Below, piece after piece: positions 10,735 through 22,899 of a stretch of 64,000 bases of DNA (positions within the stretch are counted from its first letter, which is position 1; each line of letters begins with the position of its first letter). Below the pieces are notes generated by a model. It did no database searches, was not told the origin of the DNA, and was given only the letters and a program-made list of their open reading frames with translations. The position numbers and the translations under genes were made by a program. Location: positions 12,028,501 through 12,092,500 of the forward strand of contig JARFIW010000170.1 of assembly GCA_036346225.1 (NCBI GenBank), in the 5' to 3' direction. This stretch comes from Platerodrilus igneus. Taxonomy: Eukaryota > Arthropoda > Insecta > Coleoptera > Lycidae.

Positions 10735-11930
10735 TTATTCGGATTTATTACGGGAATACAGGTAGGTACCAAGTTTTTGGTGTCGCTGCGCAACTTCTTC
10801 TTTGTTCAGCTTACGTGCATATCCTTTGTCGACATATTCTATTAATCGTAGTTGAAGATTAGCATAAAGCGCTGGATCTTTATTCATTTTTTGCTCAAGG
10901 CACAGCAGGCGTTTATATGCCATTTCATAACTATCCGGAAGCTGAATTTTGTCGTATCGCCATAATAAACCCGAAACGTAGCGTTGCCCAACCTGTTTTG
11001 TTTCACTCTTAAGGATGGCGATGGCGCGTTTATCTTCCGATGTTATTAGAGGAACGTCCGGTCTTTTAACACCGAAATTGTCAATAGAAAAGTATTCTTG
11101 GATTTTCATATGTATGTCGTCGTCCGATGAGCAACTGCAGGCATAAAATGAGGCTGTGCATTTGCAGCATTCAATGTGACGTCACCGATTGAACCACAGA
11201 TAATCCACCCCAACTTCGTTTTAGTCGCAATTGGCTCACCAGGTCTACCTTCCTTGATCTTTCTTGGGAGGCTCAGCTCTAAATGTTTAATTCCAATGAG
11301 CAGGCGTGGTTTAGCATTCTTGTATTCAGCGATAGGAATGTTTCGTAAGTGTGCCGACGTTCCAGGAAATGATTCATAATTAAGTGTTTGTGTTGGAAGA
11401 TCTAACGATTTAACGGTTCTAACGTCTGACAGTTCATATCTTTTGCTTTTAGGCATATCTCCAGAAATATCGAAGGATACTCGTCTACTATTCTCCTCTA
11501 AGCGCGTCGTATCACCGGTCCACTTTAGATGAAGTGGCTCGAGTGGTCCGGTGACATCTAAAATTTGAACAATCTCGTCGTCGACTAGAGTTAAAGTCGA
11601 ACCTTCGTCAAGGAACGCATAGGTTCTGAGGTATGCTTTCGGTCCGTATAGTATTACTGGAACGATTCGCATCAGTATCTGAGCCGTCGTCGTTTGATGG
11701 AGATTGATAACTTCTTGTTTTGGTGCTCCATTAACGGTTGAATTTTTGATCGCATGCAGCTTTGTATCATGCAACAGTGGATTATGTTTAAAGATACATC
11801 CATCGACACCACATTCTTTATGCACTTTACATCTACCCGCATAGTGAGACCCTAAACACTTCCGGCACAGTTTATGTTGTCTTAGTAGTTCCCACCGCTT
11901 AGTTTTAGAAGATTCTAAAATAATCGGCAC
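10735..11930 (-). pseudogene. BEL zinc finger, protease and RT lead-in
   Basis: Block 11930-11106 starts with CRKCLGSHYAGRCKV and ECGVDGCIFKHNPLLH (zinc-binding). It then has the aspartic protease AFLDEGSTLTLV (Asp-Glu-Gly-Ser form usual in BEL) and GIKHLELSLPRKI. Block 11109-10735 continues with EYFSIDNFGVKRPDVPLIT and the region before the RT fingers. The overlap of the two blocks by 4 bases marks a frame change. Confidence 0.83.
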
Positions 11931-12161
11931 TCGTTTACACTATGAATGCCGTCGTTACAGAGTGAACATTTATTAGTGTGTGGGTGCCTGTCTTTATCTC
12001 TCGATAACACCGGTTTTCCAAACTTAAGGAATGTGCATTGTGAATCGATTGCTTACGAATCTCGGACGTTTATTTTATACACTTCGTTAGGTTGCTTTAC
12101 AACAGCGATACTTCCAACACTTTCTGATAACTCTGAGATCCATGTAGTGAACATAATTAAG

Positions 12162-13390
12162 TCAGGATTCGCTTGCAGCTTTATATTTTGCCCATTCCAG
12201 TTGTAAGGTTCCAGACAGTTTACTAACAATCGTCCGCATTAGTGCAAAGTTTGTGAGCATATTGTGTAGTCCGCTGCGCGCATTGTTATTACAGTATGTT
12301 GGACAGTCACGGCGAATTCTTGCACCGATTGAAGGTGCTCTTGTGAAACGTTGCCACGATTCAATTTGATTGACCACAGCATCCAAAATAAGCTCTGGTC
12401 TTCCAAATTGAATTTCTAAAGCTCTCATTACTTGCGGCAGCGTTCAGGAAGTTATAGAAGCTTTGTACAAGACGTTGTGCTCGACCTTCCAGACAGGTTT
12501 GCAAGCGGCTTAAATTGTCATCATCTAGGAGATGACACTCTAACGTCAGACGCTTGAACCAGGAGATGAACATCGGCCATTTATCCGGTTCACCGCCGAA
12601 TTTCATGCAGTGTTTCGGCAGAATTTGTCTCATAGCAATTTGTTGCATTGTTATTCGTTCTCGCCTGTCTCATTCTGACTCGGTTTGCCGCCGATGGAAA
12701 GAAAATACTCGTTTTCTCTACTGGAAAGCCATGGCGTAAACGCTTTCAAAGCAGAAGGCGTGTCCCGATCGCACGTCACATGCAAGTTATGATGTGAGGA
12801 GGTTCTCCGTAACACCGCTGGTTTTAAATTAGCGTTAGAGTCACTTATTTGGTGTTTAGCGAGAACCCTTTGTTGATGTTCTTCATTTATTTGCGATTTC
12901 TCGAATGGTTGTTTGTCTACCCAGGACGAAACTTTCTGCTCAGTAGCAGCCAATAAATCACCTTCGTCAGATATGTCTGTATCCTCATCACAAAATTGCT
13001 GATCAACTTCAAAGCCCTTTTTTAAGAATTCTAAACGTAGACCCAGTTCGGCATTTAACTGCTGGTGGGCCAGTTTTCGTTTTGAAATCGATTTATTAGA
13101 TTTGTTCATCACTGACGATTTGTTACCACTAACCTGTGCCCGACCGGAAGCAACCGTGGGTAGGGTGCACATAGTTTAGAAACTGCTTTAGTAGTTATTT
13201 CTTCGGACACCACATTACTAGGCTTACTATTTTTGATGGGGTTACTAGGATTGCTTAACCCCTCGAATACTCCGCTAATACGGTAATTGCCCGTCGGGTC
13301 TGTGCTTGACACAGCTTGCTGTTTGAGACTAGCTTGAAGTTGTGCCACCAGAGCCCTCAACTCCATCACTTCCTCTTGTTGTCGTTTCAC
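12162..13390 (-). pseudogene. BEL gag, in four frames
   Basis: Minus-strand blocks 13390-13109, 13172-12651, 12648-12361 and 12428-12162 together read as BEL gag. There is an N-terminal coiled segment (EEVMELRALVAQLQASLKQQ), then an acidic linker with FLKKGFEVDQQF. Next is the capsid-like DUF1759 region (LPKHCMKFGGEPDKWPMFI), and then FGRPELILDAVVNQI. The changes of frame between blocks mean a full gag is not made from this copy as written. Confidence 0.8.
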
Positions 13391-13711
13391 TTCAGCTACT
13401 AATTGCGGGTTGCTGTCGCGTGATTGATCGACTTGACCTGTTTGTCATGTGCAAGTTTACTTGTACATACTGTACAACTCAGTCTCGATCTTCTACCGCT
13501 TCATCTACCCCTACACAGTTGAAATGGAACCATTTGTCACATATGTCTGGCGACCATAAACTTTGTGTCAGGATTTTTACACATCGCGCAATTATTCGTC
13601 ATTGTACTGTTTTAAGCGGTTGTTACACTGTTATCCAATACCTTTTCGAGTTAGTATTGGGGCTGCCCTTCAACCTACCTTCCAGTTCAATAAAAGTGAA
13701 AATTTTGAATT

Positions 13712-14028
13712 TGTTGCGGTTTGGTTTTAGAAATAAGGGGCTTCAAATTTTGGAACTTCTCTTAAATGACGTTGTACTGGCTAATTGTTCTGTTTATTTA
13801 TCACAAAGCAGAAATTTATAAGGGTACATTGAATAAAAGAGATGGTGGTGTTCAAAATTTTCACTTGTGCCCTTTATACCTATTTTATGGAGTTTATATA
13901 CAACAAGTTCTTTGACAGCTGTAATTAAAACTTGTCACTCTCAATTTCTTTTCAGGGCCAAGCGTATAAATAATAAAATAATTAATTCACAAGCAAGCTA
14001 CTATGGGAGCTTAACAGTTTCAGTAACA
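13712..14028 (-). repeat. 5' LTR of the minus-strand BEL element
   Basis: It is the same 317 bp as 7444-7760. Read on the minus strand it begins TGTTACTGAAACTG and ends CCGCAACA. An A/T box (complement of TATAAATAATAAAATAA, near 13966-13982) could be the promoter core. AACGA follows at 14029. Confidence 0.92.
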
Positions 14029-14329
14029 AACGATATTTAACAAATGAATAATATCACAGACTTTAGTTTTTTTTAAATAGTAGAATAGAATTTTGCTACA
14101 TGACCGTTAAGTCCTTGAATGATTGTCAGATCTACCAGTCACGTACAAATTTAATAAAAAACAGTAATTTCAAGTAATCTTAATATAAATATAATTTTGT
14201 TATTAGTAAGCCGAAACTCTTCTAAGCTTCTTGTAGGTAAGAGCTTCAAATTTAACAAAATTTAAAGAAAGATTTTTCTTCCACAAAAAAATATACGGTC
14301 ATGAAAATTTAACAATATTAAATAAGTGA

Positions 14330-15085
14330 GATTGCTACAATTGAATGATGGATCTTGTAAACTGAAACGATGGGGGTTTTTGCGGCTAGGAACTTATCCA
14401 TGTGTGGGAAAAGGGGCTGTTGAACAAATCCATTTAAAGATGCAGCAAAAATGGATTTGCCCTTGACCATTGACAGCCGACTGCTACCCTTATGTTGGTT
14501 GTACCCAGGTTTCAGCTTGTCTTCAGCTGTTTGCTTGCAGGTATAAAATTCAATGGACCCCAATTGATCTCCAGTTAGGTGGCTTATCGGCCTTCTTGAT
14601 TAGTGGGTGTTTGCATTGTTCTGATGATATTTCTTGACTAGAACGTATTTCTTGACTAGAGAGTATATGCGTTGAAACAAATATAAATTAAGGCACTTGA
14701 TTTTTCACTATTAATCCTTACCTCAACGACTCCCATTCTGTTTTGCTTGAAGATGACGTGGAAATGAGCGGATTGAAGAAACAACTCGTAAAGACAATTC
14801 GAATTGGAGAGTTCTTATCAGAACAAATGCTTGGTGATCACGTGCTGTATTTATGAATTGAAAACACTGAGATATATTGTGAACAATAAGTTATTTGCAC
14901 GGACTTTATAAGATTAGAATACAATTTATGACTTTCTAAGCAAGGTTTCAAAACACCTGAATTATTTTCTATATTATTGTGGGTAGTAAATGTGGAACTT
15001 AGCCTTGCAATTTAACTATACTATGAAACAACATATGGTATGTTGTTTTCCATATGGGACCAAGCACTTATTAAGATTTCGAAAA
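14330..15085 (+). repeat. Diverged direct repeat, copy 2
   Basis: It matches 6640-7345 in order and orientation: GTTGGTTGTACCCAGGT near 14494, GAAGATGACGTGGAAATGA near 14750, CAGAACAAATG near 14821 and TTTCCATATGGGACCAAG near 15048. No coding reading was found. A short minus-strand ORF at 14318-14563 is a by-product. Confidence 0.6.
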
Positions 15086-18000
15086 TCTATTTAGGTTTGC
15101 AAATAAATATATTTGGCAAATTTTTTGATTTGTTCTATTGCCTTAATACAGCTTTGTTGTTCCATGGAGAAATTTTGTTATACACTAAAAAAAATTGTTA
15201 TAAAATTTAATTTCAGATAGTCAATTATTTTTGGATGCACTTGGTTTTTTATTGGTAAGTATTAACTTGCTAGCGCTAATAAAAATTTTATAAGTAATTG
15301 GAAGGGTAAAAAATTGCTTTAAAAGTTGAATTTCTTCCACCAGATTATGATGAAAAATTGTTTACGAAAATTAAGACTCGTGCTCAATGACAGAATGAAG
15401 CACAAATCTCGAGATATAGTCGAAGCTAACGTATTACTATATTCCACATCTACAATTCTAATATGACCAATTATTTTGATCAACATTTGACATAAAATTT
15501 GTAAGCTTAAAAGTTTTGTACAGGTTTTGACGTTGTATTAATGATACACTAAAATATTTTTCTTCACTAACAATACTGTTTGCACTTGCAGAAGGTACTA
15601 AAATTTTACATAATTCTTGAATAGTATTCCAGTAGCGATGCTGAGTGCAGTATGAAGTGGGCATCAATATAATTCTAGGTCGTTTATTAATGGGTTTAGA
15701 AGAATCGTTACCTTGTTCTAAATTATAAAAACATTTGTTAAATATCTTTTATTAAAAAGTATAATTACTTACTTTTGATGTCATGAAGACTTGTTTTGAA
15801 GTATCTGGTCTTGAATATCTATTTACTTGCTAATGAAAACATTTCTAACTCATACATGGTGTTACTTTATTGGGTCATTATAAGGCAAAAGACTTAACAT
15901 GAACATTTTGAATGAATCCTTCTCTACCTACGGTAACTAGTTAGAAGAAATGCAAAGCTGGCAACATGAAATTTGTGAAACCTATGGATTGAATTGTTGA
16001 AAATTGCCACCATTAGTATCATAGTACTTAATTGCTCTTGTTGCGATTCCTCATAACATTGTTTAACATTTCTAAAGTAATTTGATTTATAGCTGGATTA
16101 ATTCTGTTAATCAAATCTGTCCGATTTTCAACAGGAGTTTGATAAACAATATGATCTATAAAACTTCATAAAAAGAATTCCTTTCTATTTAGCTCCGGAA
16201 ATCTGTCAGGCCATTCATGTAGGAGACTCTGTGACTGTTGGATGGAGGGTGTGAAACGAAAATAGAACAACTACCTCGGGTATTTGGTGAATAGAATACG
16301 GAATCTCTCTCCAACTCAATCGGTATATTAAATCGTGCAAAAATTATAGAATTACAAACGTTCACAGTAATAAAGTAAAATAAGTAAGCAGGGTAAAGCC
16401 AATCACAAAATATTCAAAACTTACCAAAGTATCAATTTACACTACTTCATATACTATTAAATTAACTCTGAGTTAGAATGCTCTTACCACCGAACTTTTA
16501 CTAAAAATAAAAACTTTGAACAAAAGAAACTCGCATAAATTGCTCTCAGTTTATATCAATCCTTTAATTAAATTAATGAAATCTTACAACTACTAAATAT
16601 TATCATAAAATTATTCAATTCACAATGAACATTTTCAATTGTCCTTTACATAAAACACACAACTTATAACCTAATCTGACCTTGATTGCAGTAAACTCAA
16701 ATTATATTCAAATAAACGGTTTCCCAAAATGGACATCGATTTCTAGCATTGAAGTACTAACAAAGTTACCTAAATTGATATCCAGATTAAAATCCAACAA
16801 AAAATCTTATTTAAACAGCTCCAAACCAATTAAATTAAAACAATATCTCACAGTAAACGCATTAAATCTCCAAGAAATGACTTTGTATCAGTATTTAAAA
16901 ATTCTCGTGGAGTAATAAAATCATTTAAAGAAGTGCCCCCCCCCCCCTCATAATTTTAACAAGGAAGTATTACTTATGATTGAATTGCTAAGTCGAATTT
17001 ACACACAATTTAACTTTTAATTTTTAGCTATTATTTCAATGCAGCTCTTTCTGCATTTTCACGTTATTTGCTCATTGAAAAATCAATAGTCATCCTCGTC
17101 CTTAAATATATTATTATCTATAAACATTAGCTCCAATAACAGCAGTTGCATAAAGGAAATTTAGAAATCACGCCTGGTGTAGAACTTGAGAAATCACACA
17201 TACACGATGAAGAATGAGCGCTTGTCATTTCAAATCTTTAAGATTCTATTTGCTGAAAGGTTCTGATTTTGCTAGCTCGGCGTCATTCTTATAGGTAAAA
17301 TTCCAATAAAGTTGTATTGATTTGATTCAGTTATCTCCAACTGTAAATAACAGCTTTGTTTTATCACGTACATGACTGATTGAGTGTAACAAAACTTAGA
17401 AGTTCCCATTATAACATCTGCGCAATTAGTAATATTTGCATGATTTTTCAAAATAAATGCATGAATTTTCAAAATAAATGCAATTTTTCAGTTTATATTA
17501 TTGTGTTTATTCCATTAATAATTTTTAATACTAATGAATGATATGATGCACAAAATGTTACTCATTTGCTCCAAAAACAAGCAGACTTTATTGAAGATTG
17601 CGTAGTTCATACTTTCAATTAGTTTCCACGTGCAGTGAATGAAAAGATACATGAAATCTTCCCTAATTTCACTCATATAAAGCACATTTTTTAAATCAAA
17701 ACATATTTATGTAATTATATACGTTCAGTCTCCTGCTGTCGCCGCCGCTCTGTCTTTTAATATCCTAAAATTTAAATATGCCTCGACTAGTTCAGTTTAA
17801 TTCACACAGAGTGCACAATGTTACGATAACAAATAATTTACCCCCTTTTTTATCTAATACTTTTCCTGCTTTTAATGAGAAAAACGAAATCGACTAATAT
17901 TTGTATAATGAGAAAGAAAAAAATCATATACACTTTACAGCTTAATATGTTTCACTGTATGACAAAATAAACCCATGAATCAAATAATAATAATTTTTAA

Positions 18001-19583
18001 ATTGTTTATTCCCAAAATTATAGCTCCCTTTCCGTATTTTAAAGCCAGCAAAAATAACACAATGTACTCTACTGGAAAATCTTTGAACGTTCAAGACCTT
18101 TCCCCTTTTTATGTAAATTTTCACGTATAAAAAAAAAGATTTTTGTTGACTCTTTACATAAAATATTCAGGTATAATAAATATAGTCAATGTTCAAAATA
18201 AAAAGAAACAATGCCTTATGCTAGATAGTTCTGACCTGTAGTTTTCCTTGTGTGTCTTTCTGGATCTGCTACTGCGTGCTGTGGATCAATACCCCAGGAT
18301 TACTTTTAGTTGAGTTGCTCCATTCAATGCTTAAAACAATCATTTCTTTGGTGCGCTTTTGCATAGATTTAAGCCAATATTTTTATTCGGATTTCTTCCC
18401 ATTCTTTCAATTTATTTAGTTTCCAAATTTTAACTCGTTTAATCAATAATTAAATAGTTCTTAATTTTACCAAATATTTCGTAGCATTACTTAGATTTTC
18501 GTAGTCTCACTTAGATTTCTAGTCTTTTCTTAGTATTACTTGGATTTTCGTAATCTCACTTAGAGTTCCTTAGAGTCCTAAATTATAAATATTTAAAATT
18601 AATTAATTAATAAATTTTTACTCACATTTTCTAGCAAATGGCGAAACTTGTCTCATTTATTTCTCACTATTATTTACTTTAGAATTTTCAACACCACTTC
18701 CACAAATAGTTAATTATTTTAATTTTAATATTCACTCGTTGCATAAATTCTTGACTATAAGTGATGTGGATTGTGCTTAGTTTGAATGAAGACTGTCTGC
18801 TTATCAAATTCGCGTATTATTATAAGCAACGCTCCATCTAAAATTCATTGGTTATCGGCGTTGCATGTTCAAAGTTTATGACCAGCCATGGGATGTTTTG
18901 AATACTTTGGGCTTTTACAGGTATACGTCTGATAATAATTCGCCGGAATGATGTTCTTGGTCACGTAGGATACCAGTGGATTTCTATTCTGTATTTATTT
19001 TAGACCATCTGTTTTGATGTTATTACAGGAATTTCTAATTCGCCTTGGCACGTAATTTAACTTATGGCTTTTGTTTGTCTAGATAGTACTTTGGGTTTTG
19101 TATTAAGTTTATGTAGAAAATCACGTAAACGAAATGACGTAAATTAACATATTTCTGTTTACATCTTGCGTTACTAATTGGTATTTATTTCGAAAGATGC
19201 ATTTCTTATCAGAATGCTATGCTATCTCCTTTCACTATCGCATGTTTAATTTTTTAACGGGAATTATATCATGATTTTCTAGCTTTTACTGCATTTAACG
19301 CGTATCTATTCACAATTTATGAATGCTTTTCGGTTTAAGACAAGTTTGATTGCACGTACAGTTATTTCTTTCGCTGAATGTGTGTTTATTGTTGAATGAT
19401 GTGCTTCCCGGCATTAATTAAAGTCAACTGCTATCCTTATACAGGGTGTTAAATGTTCGCTCTTTGCATAATATGCAAATTACGTATATAAATACGTAAA
19501 TAAATGTAGTTTTCTAACTTCTAGTATTATGTACATGTATTGTGCGACCATTATGACTCAATATACCCCTAAATAACCCTTTT

Positions 19584-19586
<3 letters not shown>
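15086..19586. other. AT-rich region without a recognisable gene
   Basis: No coding or transposon signature was read on either strand. Small structures only: a C12-13 run near 16936, a duplicated 17-bp TTTTCAAAATAAATGCA at about 17447-17484, and a two-copy ~49-bp repeat at 18487-18567. If the esterase's missing first exon lies upstream, this is part of its first intron. Confidence 0.6.
18487..18567 (+). repeat. Two-copy tandem repeat, about 49-bp period
   Basis: ATTACTTAGATTTTCGTAGT (18487) recurs with few changes as ATTACTTGGATTTTCGTAAT (18535), each followed by CTCACTTAGA. Only two copies are visible. Confidence 0.6.

Positions 19587-19626
<40 letters not shown>
19587..19626 (+). repeat. 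(TA)n microsatellite
   Basis: About 20 AT units. The 45 bases before it (TATGACTCAATATACCCCTAAATAACCCT-like) resemble the bases before the (TA)n at 21204, suggesting the microsatellite belongs to a repeat family rather than arising alone. Confidence 0.9.
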
Positions 19627-19631
<5 letters not shown>

Positions 19632-19639
19632 AGATTAAT

Positions 19640-19760
19640 TCCGCCCCATGGTTGGGCAGCCCATAAATGCTGTGTTAAACTCGCCCCATGGATTGGGCGC
19701 ACATTAAAGTTGTGTTAATCGAGACCCACGATTGGGTATGTCATAAATGTTGTGATATAC
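19640..19760 (+). repeat. Three-copy minisatellite, about 41-bp unit
   Basis: The unit CCCCATGGWTTGGGC plus about 26 bases ending TGTGTTAA is seen starting near 19645 and 19684, and in a decayed form near 19724 (ACCCACGATTGGGTATG). The core GCCCCATGG.TTGGGC is nearly palindromic. It directly follows the (TA)n. Confidence 0.65.
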
Positions 19761-21199
19761 CCTTATGTTGCTCAAACACTTGTGAAAATGTTAATTTATA
19801 ATTTTCTTTTGCCTCGACTAGCTGATTCAATTAAATAAAGCAATTTCACAATACACAGTATAATGATTAAATATTTACAACTTTTTCCCCTTTTAAATAA
19901 ATATCTTCTCCCTTTTTGAATTATTTACATCTATTACATTTTTAGAAAATGAAGCCAGCAAAACGAGCTTTTATATTACCTTTAGAGACCTATTGAAACG
20001 TTTCAAAATGTCTATAACTTTTCATAAAATTTATCCAGAAACCCCAATTTGTCGGCTCTTACACTTTAAATTATTATTGAGATAAAACAGTTTTAAAAAT
20101 AAATCATATCAAAAATATCTGACCTGAAGTGGTTTAGTAGGCTCTGCATTCCTAAGAATTGAAGTCGATATACAACCAAATTAATATCCCAATCGTTATT
20201 GCAATAAAAGGTTTTTCATTTCCACAATAGAATATTTACCATCAATTTGCTTGAACAGGTAGCATTCTCCAAAGTCTCGTATCCAAAAATTGTATTTCAG
20301 ATCGTACTTGATCGTTATTAAAGTTTTAACAGGAATCGTAACATTATTTTGATTGTACTTTAAGATTGTAATGGTAGTTTTCGGATGTTAATCACGATGA
20401 TAATGAATATGGTAATTAAGAGCCCTGTTTTATTTATTATTAGAAATGGTATAATTTCCTAAATCTTATCTACTTACGTCTCAGAAGTACGGCTCTCTTT
20501 GCACAATTATACACTCTTTAAAATAATTTTCACTTAACTTTTCATGTAAATATTTATCACATTTAAGTATAGTGACTGCCCAGTTTCAAAAGTATACTAA
20601 CTCAATATTCAATTGTTAAGATATTTATAGGATCGGCCCCCTTTAGTTTCTGATTCGTCGACTCCACGTGCTGGGCGAGGCCAAGTGTATTATCACTTGT
20701 TATTTTGGGAATTTTACCAGTTGTCTAGTTCAATAGCATGACGCGATGCTCACTTTGTCACATAAATTCGTATTATACCTATGCATTTACTTCAGAAATC
20801 CCAGGAATCTTCATTCAATCGATCACGTCGTATTGTTTGTTGGCCTTATTTTAATCTGAATCCAATAAATTTGGTGTTTGTTTATTTGTTTAAGGTGATA
20901 TATCCACGCACTTTTTGAATATATGTTTAGCCAATTCATGCAGGTTTTCACTGATTTAATTTCAATGCGTTTCGTTACCTTTTCATATTCTTATCTTTGC
21001 TCATAGTTACTCTTGGATATCTGTTTTAATCGTTTGTACTGCTATATACAGTGTGCTCTCAACTAATAATATTTATAATGACGTATTTACTCTTCTAATA
21101 TCTCTAATTCTGTGCTTCTGTTACTTGGGAGTGTCCCTTGTTTATTCTACGACCCCTATGACTTAACCTACCCCTAAACTAACCCTATAATTACAGCAT

Positions 21200-21203
<4 letters not shown>
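19761..21203. other. AT-rich region, nothing identified
   Basis: No gene or mobile-element signature was recognised on either strand. A segment at 21140-21190 resembles the flank of the earlier (TA)n. Confidence 0.6.

Positions 21204-21241
<38 letters not shown>
21204..21241 (+). repeat. (TA)n microsatellite
   Basis: About 19 TA units after a flank reading TATGACTTAACCTACCCCTA and AACCCTATAATTACAG, similar to the flank at 19552-19586. Confidence 0.9.
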
Positions 21242-21244
<3 letters not shown>

Positions 21245-21727
21245 TACATACGTTCATGCTCAATCCTTATGTTTATTTCTACAGTTGAAGAGAATATTAC
21301 AAAACTACCACATCCTTTTTCAAAATCTAAATTTAAATCCCTATAGTAGGGATAAAGAATACTACTATAGTAAGCCTGCTTATCGTAAAAGGCGATTAAA
21401 AGGCGCAGCAAGGGCAGCAGCCTTGCTGGCTAAAAGATATTGGAGGAGGGTCGGTTGGTCTCGGGTGATCCTCAATAATTTACAAGCTTGTTGGGGTTGG
21501 CCGTGACGGATACGGCTTTTGCTAAAATCTTTAAAACTGCGTTGTGGAAAGATATGGGAGCCTACCACAATATTTCCCAGGTGTGCGTGGCCTAAAACAC
21601 GAAATAGATATGATGGAGAGCTCACAAGTAAAATTCTTGTCCGAGGTAAAATACTCCCTCATTCGGATCTCCGGGAGGGGTACTTGGGGCTCGTCATCGT
21701 AAGAATATAAAACAACAGTTTGATTTA

Positions 21728-22430
21728 GTGATAGGGACTTGGAATGTAAGGTCATTACTCAGAGTAGATAAGTTAACGAATTTATTAGTCGAAATGAGAA
21801 AGCAAAAGCTGGACATTTTAGGTATTAGTGAGGTGAGATGGCCAGATAGTAATGACTTTTGGAAGGAGAATTATAGAATAATTACAACTTCTTCAACTAA
21901 TGCACAGGCAGGCGTAGGAATAGTGTTAGATAAAAGATTAGGGCATAAAGTTAAAGAGTACTTACAATTTAGTGATAGAATAATTATGGTTAGATTGAGT
22001 ACAAAACCCACAGACACTGTTTTAGTACAGGTTTACATGCCAACAACTCAGTACGAGGATGAGGAAGTAGAAAAGGTATACGAGGATATAAATAGTATAG
22101 TGAGAAAAGTAAAAGGAGATGAGAATTTAATAGTTATGGGGGAAAAATGGTAGGAAAATTTGGGTATGGCAGACGAAATGATAGAGGAGAAAGATTAGTT
22201 GAGTTTTGCCAGGAACATAGATTAGTAACTGTTAACACCCTATTCGAACAACATGTTAGGAGAAGATATACCTGGAAAGCCCCAGGTGATAGTGCTAGAT
22301 ACCAAATAGATTATATTTTAGTTAAACAAAGATTTAGAAACCAAGTTAAAACTGTCGTAGTTATCCAGGGGCTGACATAGATAGCGATCATAACTTAGTT
22401 AAAATGAAGTGTAAACTAAAATTCAAAAAA
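21728..22430 (+). pseudogene. LINE endonuclease (EEP family)
   Basis: It reads IGTWNVRSLL, LDILGISEVRWPD (catalytic Glu), AGVGIVLDKRLG and LVQVYMPTTQYEDEEVE. The VMGD.N motif is damaged at 22137-22150 (VMGEKW then stop). The next frame continues with GRRNDRGERLVEFCQEH, RRRYTWKAPGD and YQIDYILVKQRF, and then a degraded SDHN motif at 22383 (DSDHN in another frame). Confidence 0.82.
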
Positions 22431-22899
22431 TTGAGAAAGGTGAAAAGAGAGGATGGGATCTAGGTAAGCTTAATGATAGTAGGGTAAAGAGGAATATAAA
22501 CAAGTATTAGATAATAAGAGCAAAGAGATAGCTGTAGGAGGAACGTGAAAATAGATGGAAAGAAATAAAACTGACGGTACATGATACAGCAACACAGACT
22601 ATAGGTAAGAAAAAATAGAAGCTAGAAAACCGTGGGTAACAAAGGAGATATTAGATTTAATAGAGAATAGAAGAAAGCTTAAACCTTTCAGAGAAGTGGA
22701 TAGTGAAAGGAAGCAAAAATATAATACAGTTAGAAATAAGATAGTACATGAGTGTAGAAAAGCTAGAAATAAATGGATGGAGGAGAATTGTAAGGAATAC
22801 AAGATGATTTGAGAGTCGGTAAGACAGACAGGGCTTACAGGGCAGTTAAAAAGTTTTTTGGTGAAGTTAGTGAAAAAATATAATGGTATTAGAGACGAG

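Larger units (their letters stand above)
7444..14028 (-). mobile_element. Complete BEL/Pao element with identical LTRs
   Basis: Both LTRs are 317 bp and identical by eye, start TGTTGCGG (+ strand view) and end AGTAACA. The element is flanked by AACGA on both sides (7439-7443 and 14029-14033), the 5-bp duplication typical of BEL/Pao. Reading on the minus strand gives gag, zinc finger and protease, RT, RNase H, integrase and DUF5641 in order. A purine tract GAAGGGGAGAA directly precedes the 3' LTR. Coding is broken at about eight places although the LTRs have not diverged. Confidence 0.92.

Noticed and set aside
13342..13821. Plus ORF of 159 codons over the BEL leader and LTR
   Set aside because: It is antisense to gag and runs into the LTR; a by-product reading.
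15214..15255. Possible small exon between TTTCAG and GTAAGT
   Set aside because: It could encode a short Met-containing segment but has no signal-peptide character or esterase motif, and phase cannot be tied to 25424.
16936..16948. Run of C bases
   Set aside because: A plain homopolymer, possibly with inaccurate length; no feature attached.
19443..19455. TATACAGGGTGTT as a transposon end
   Set aside because: It resembles a Tc1/mariner terminus, but no partner or transposase was found nearby.
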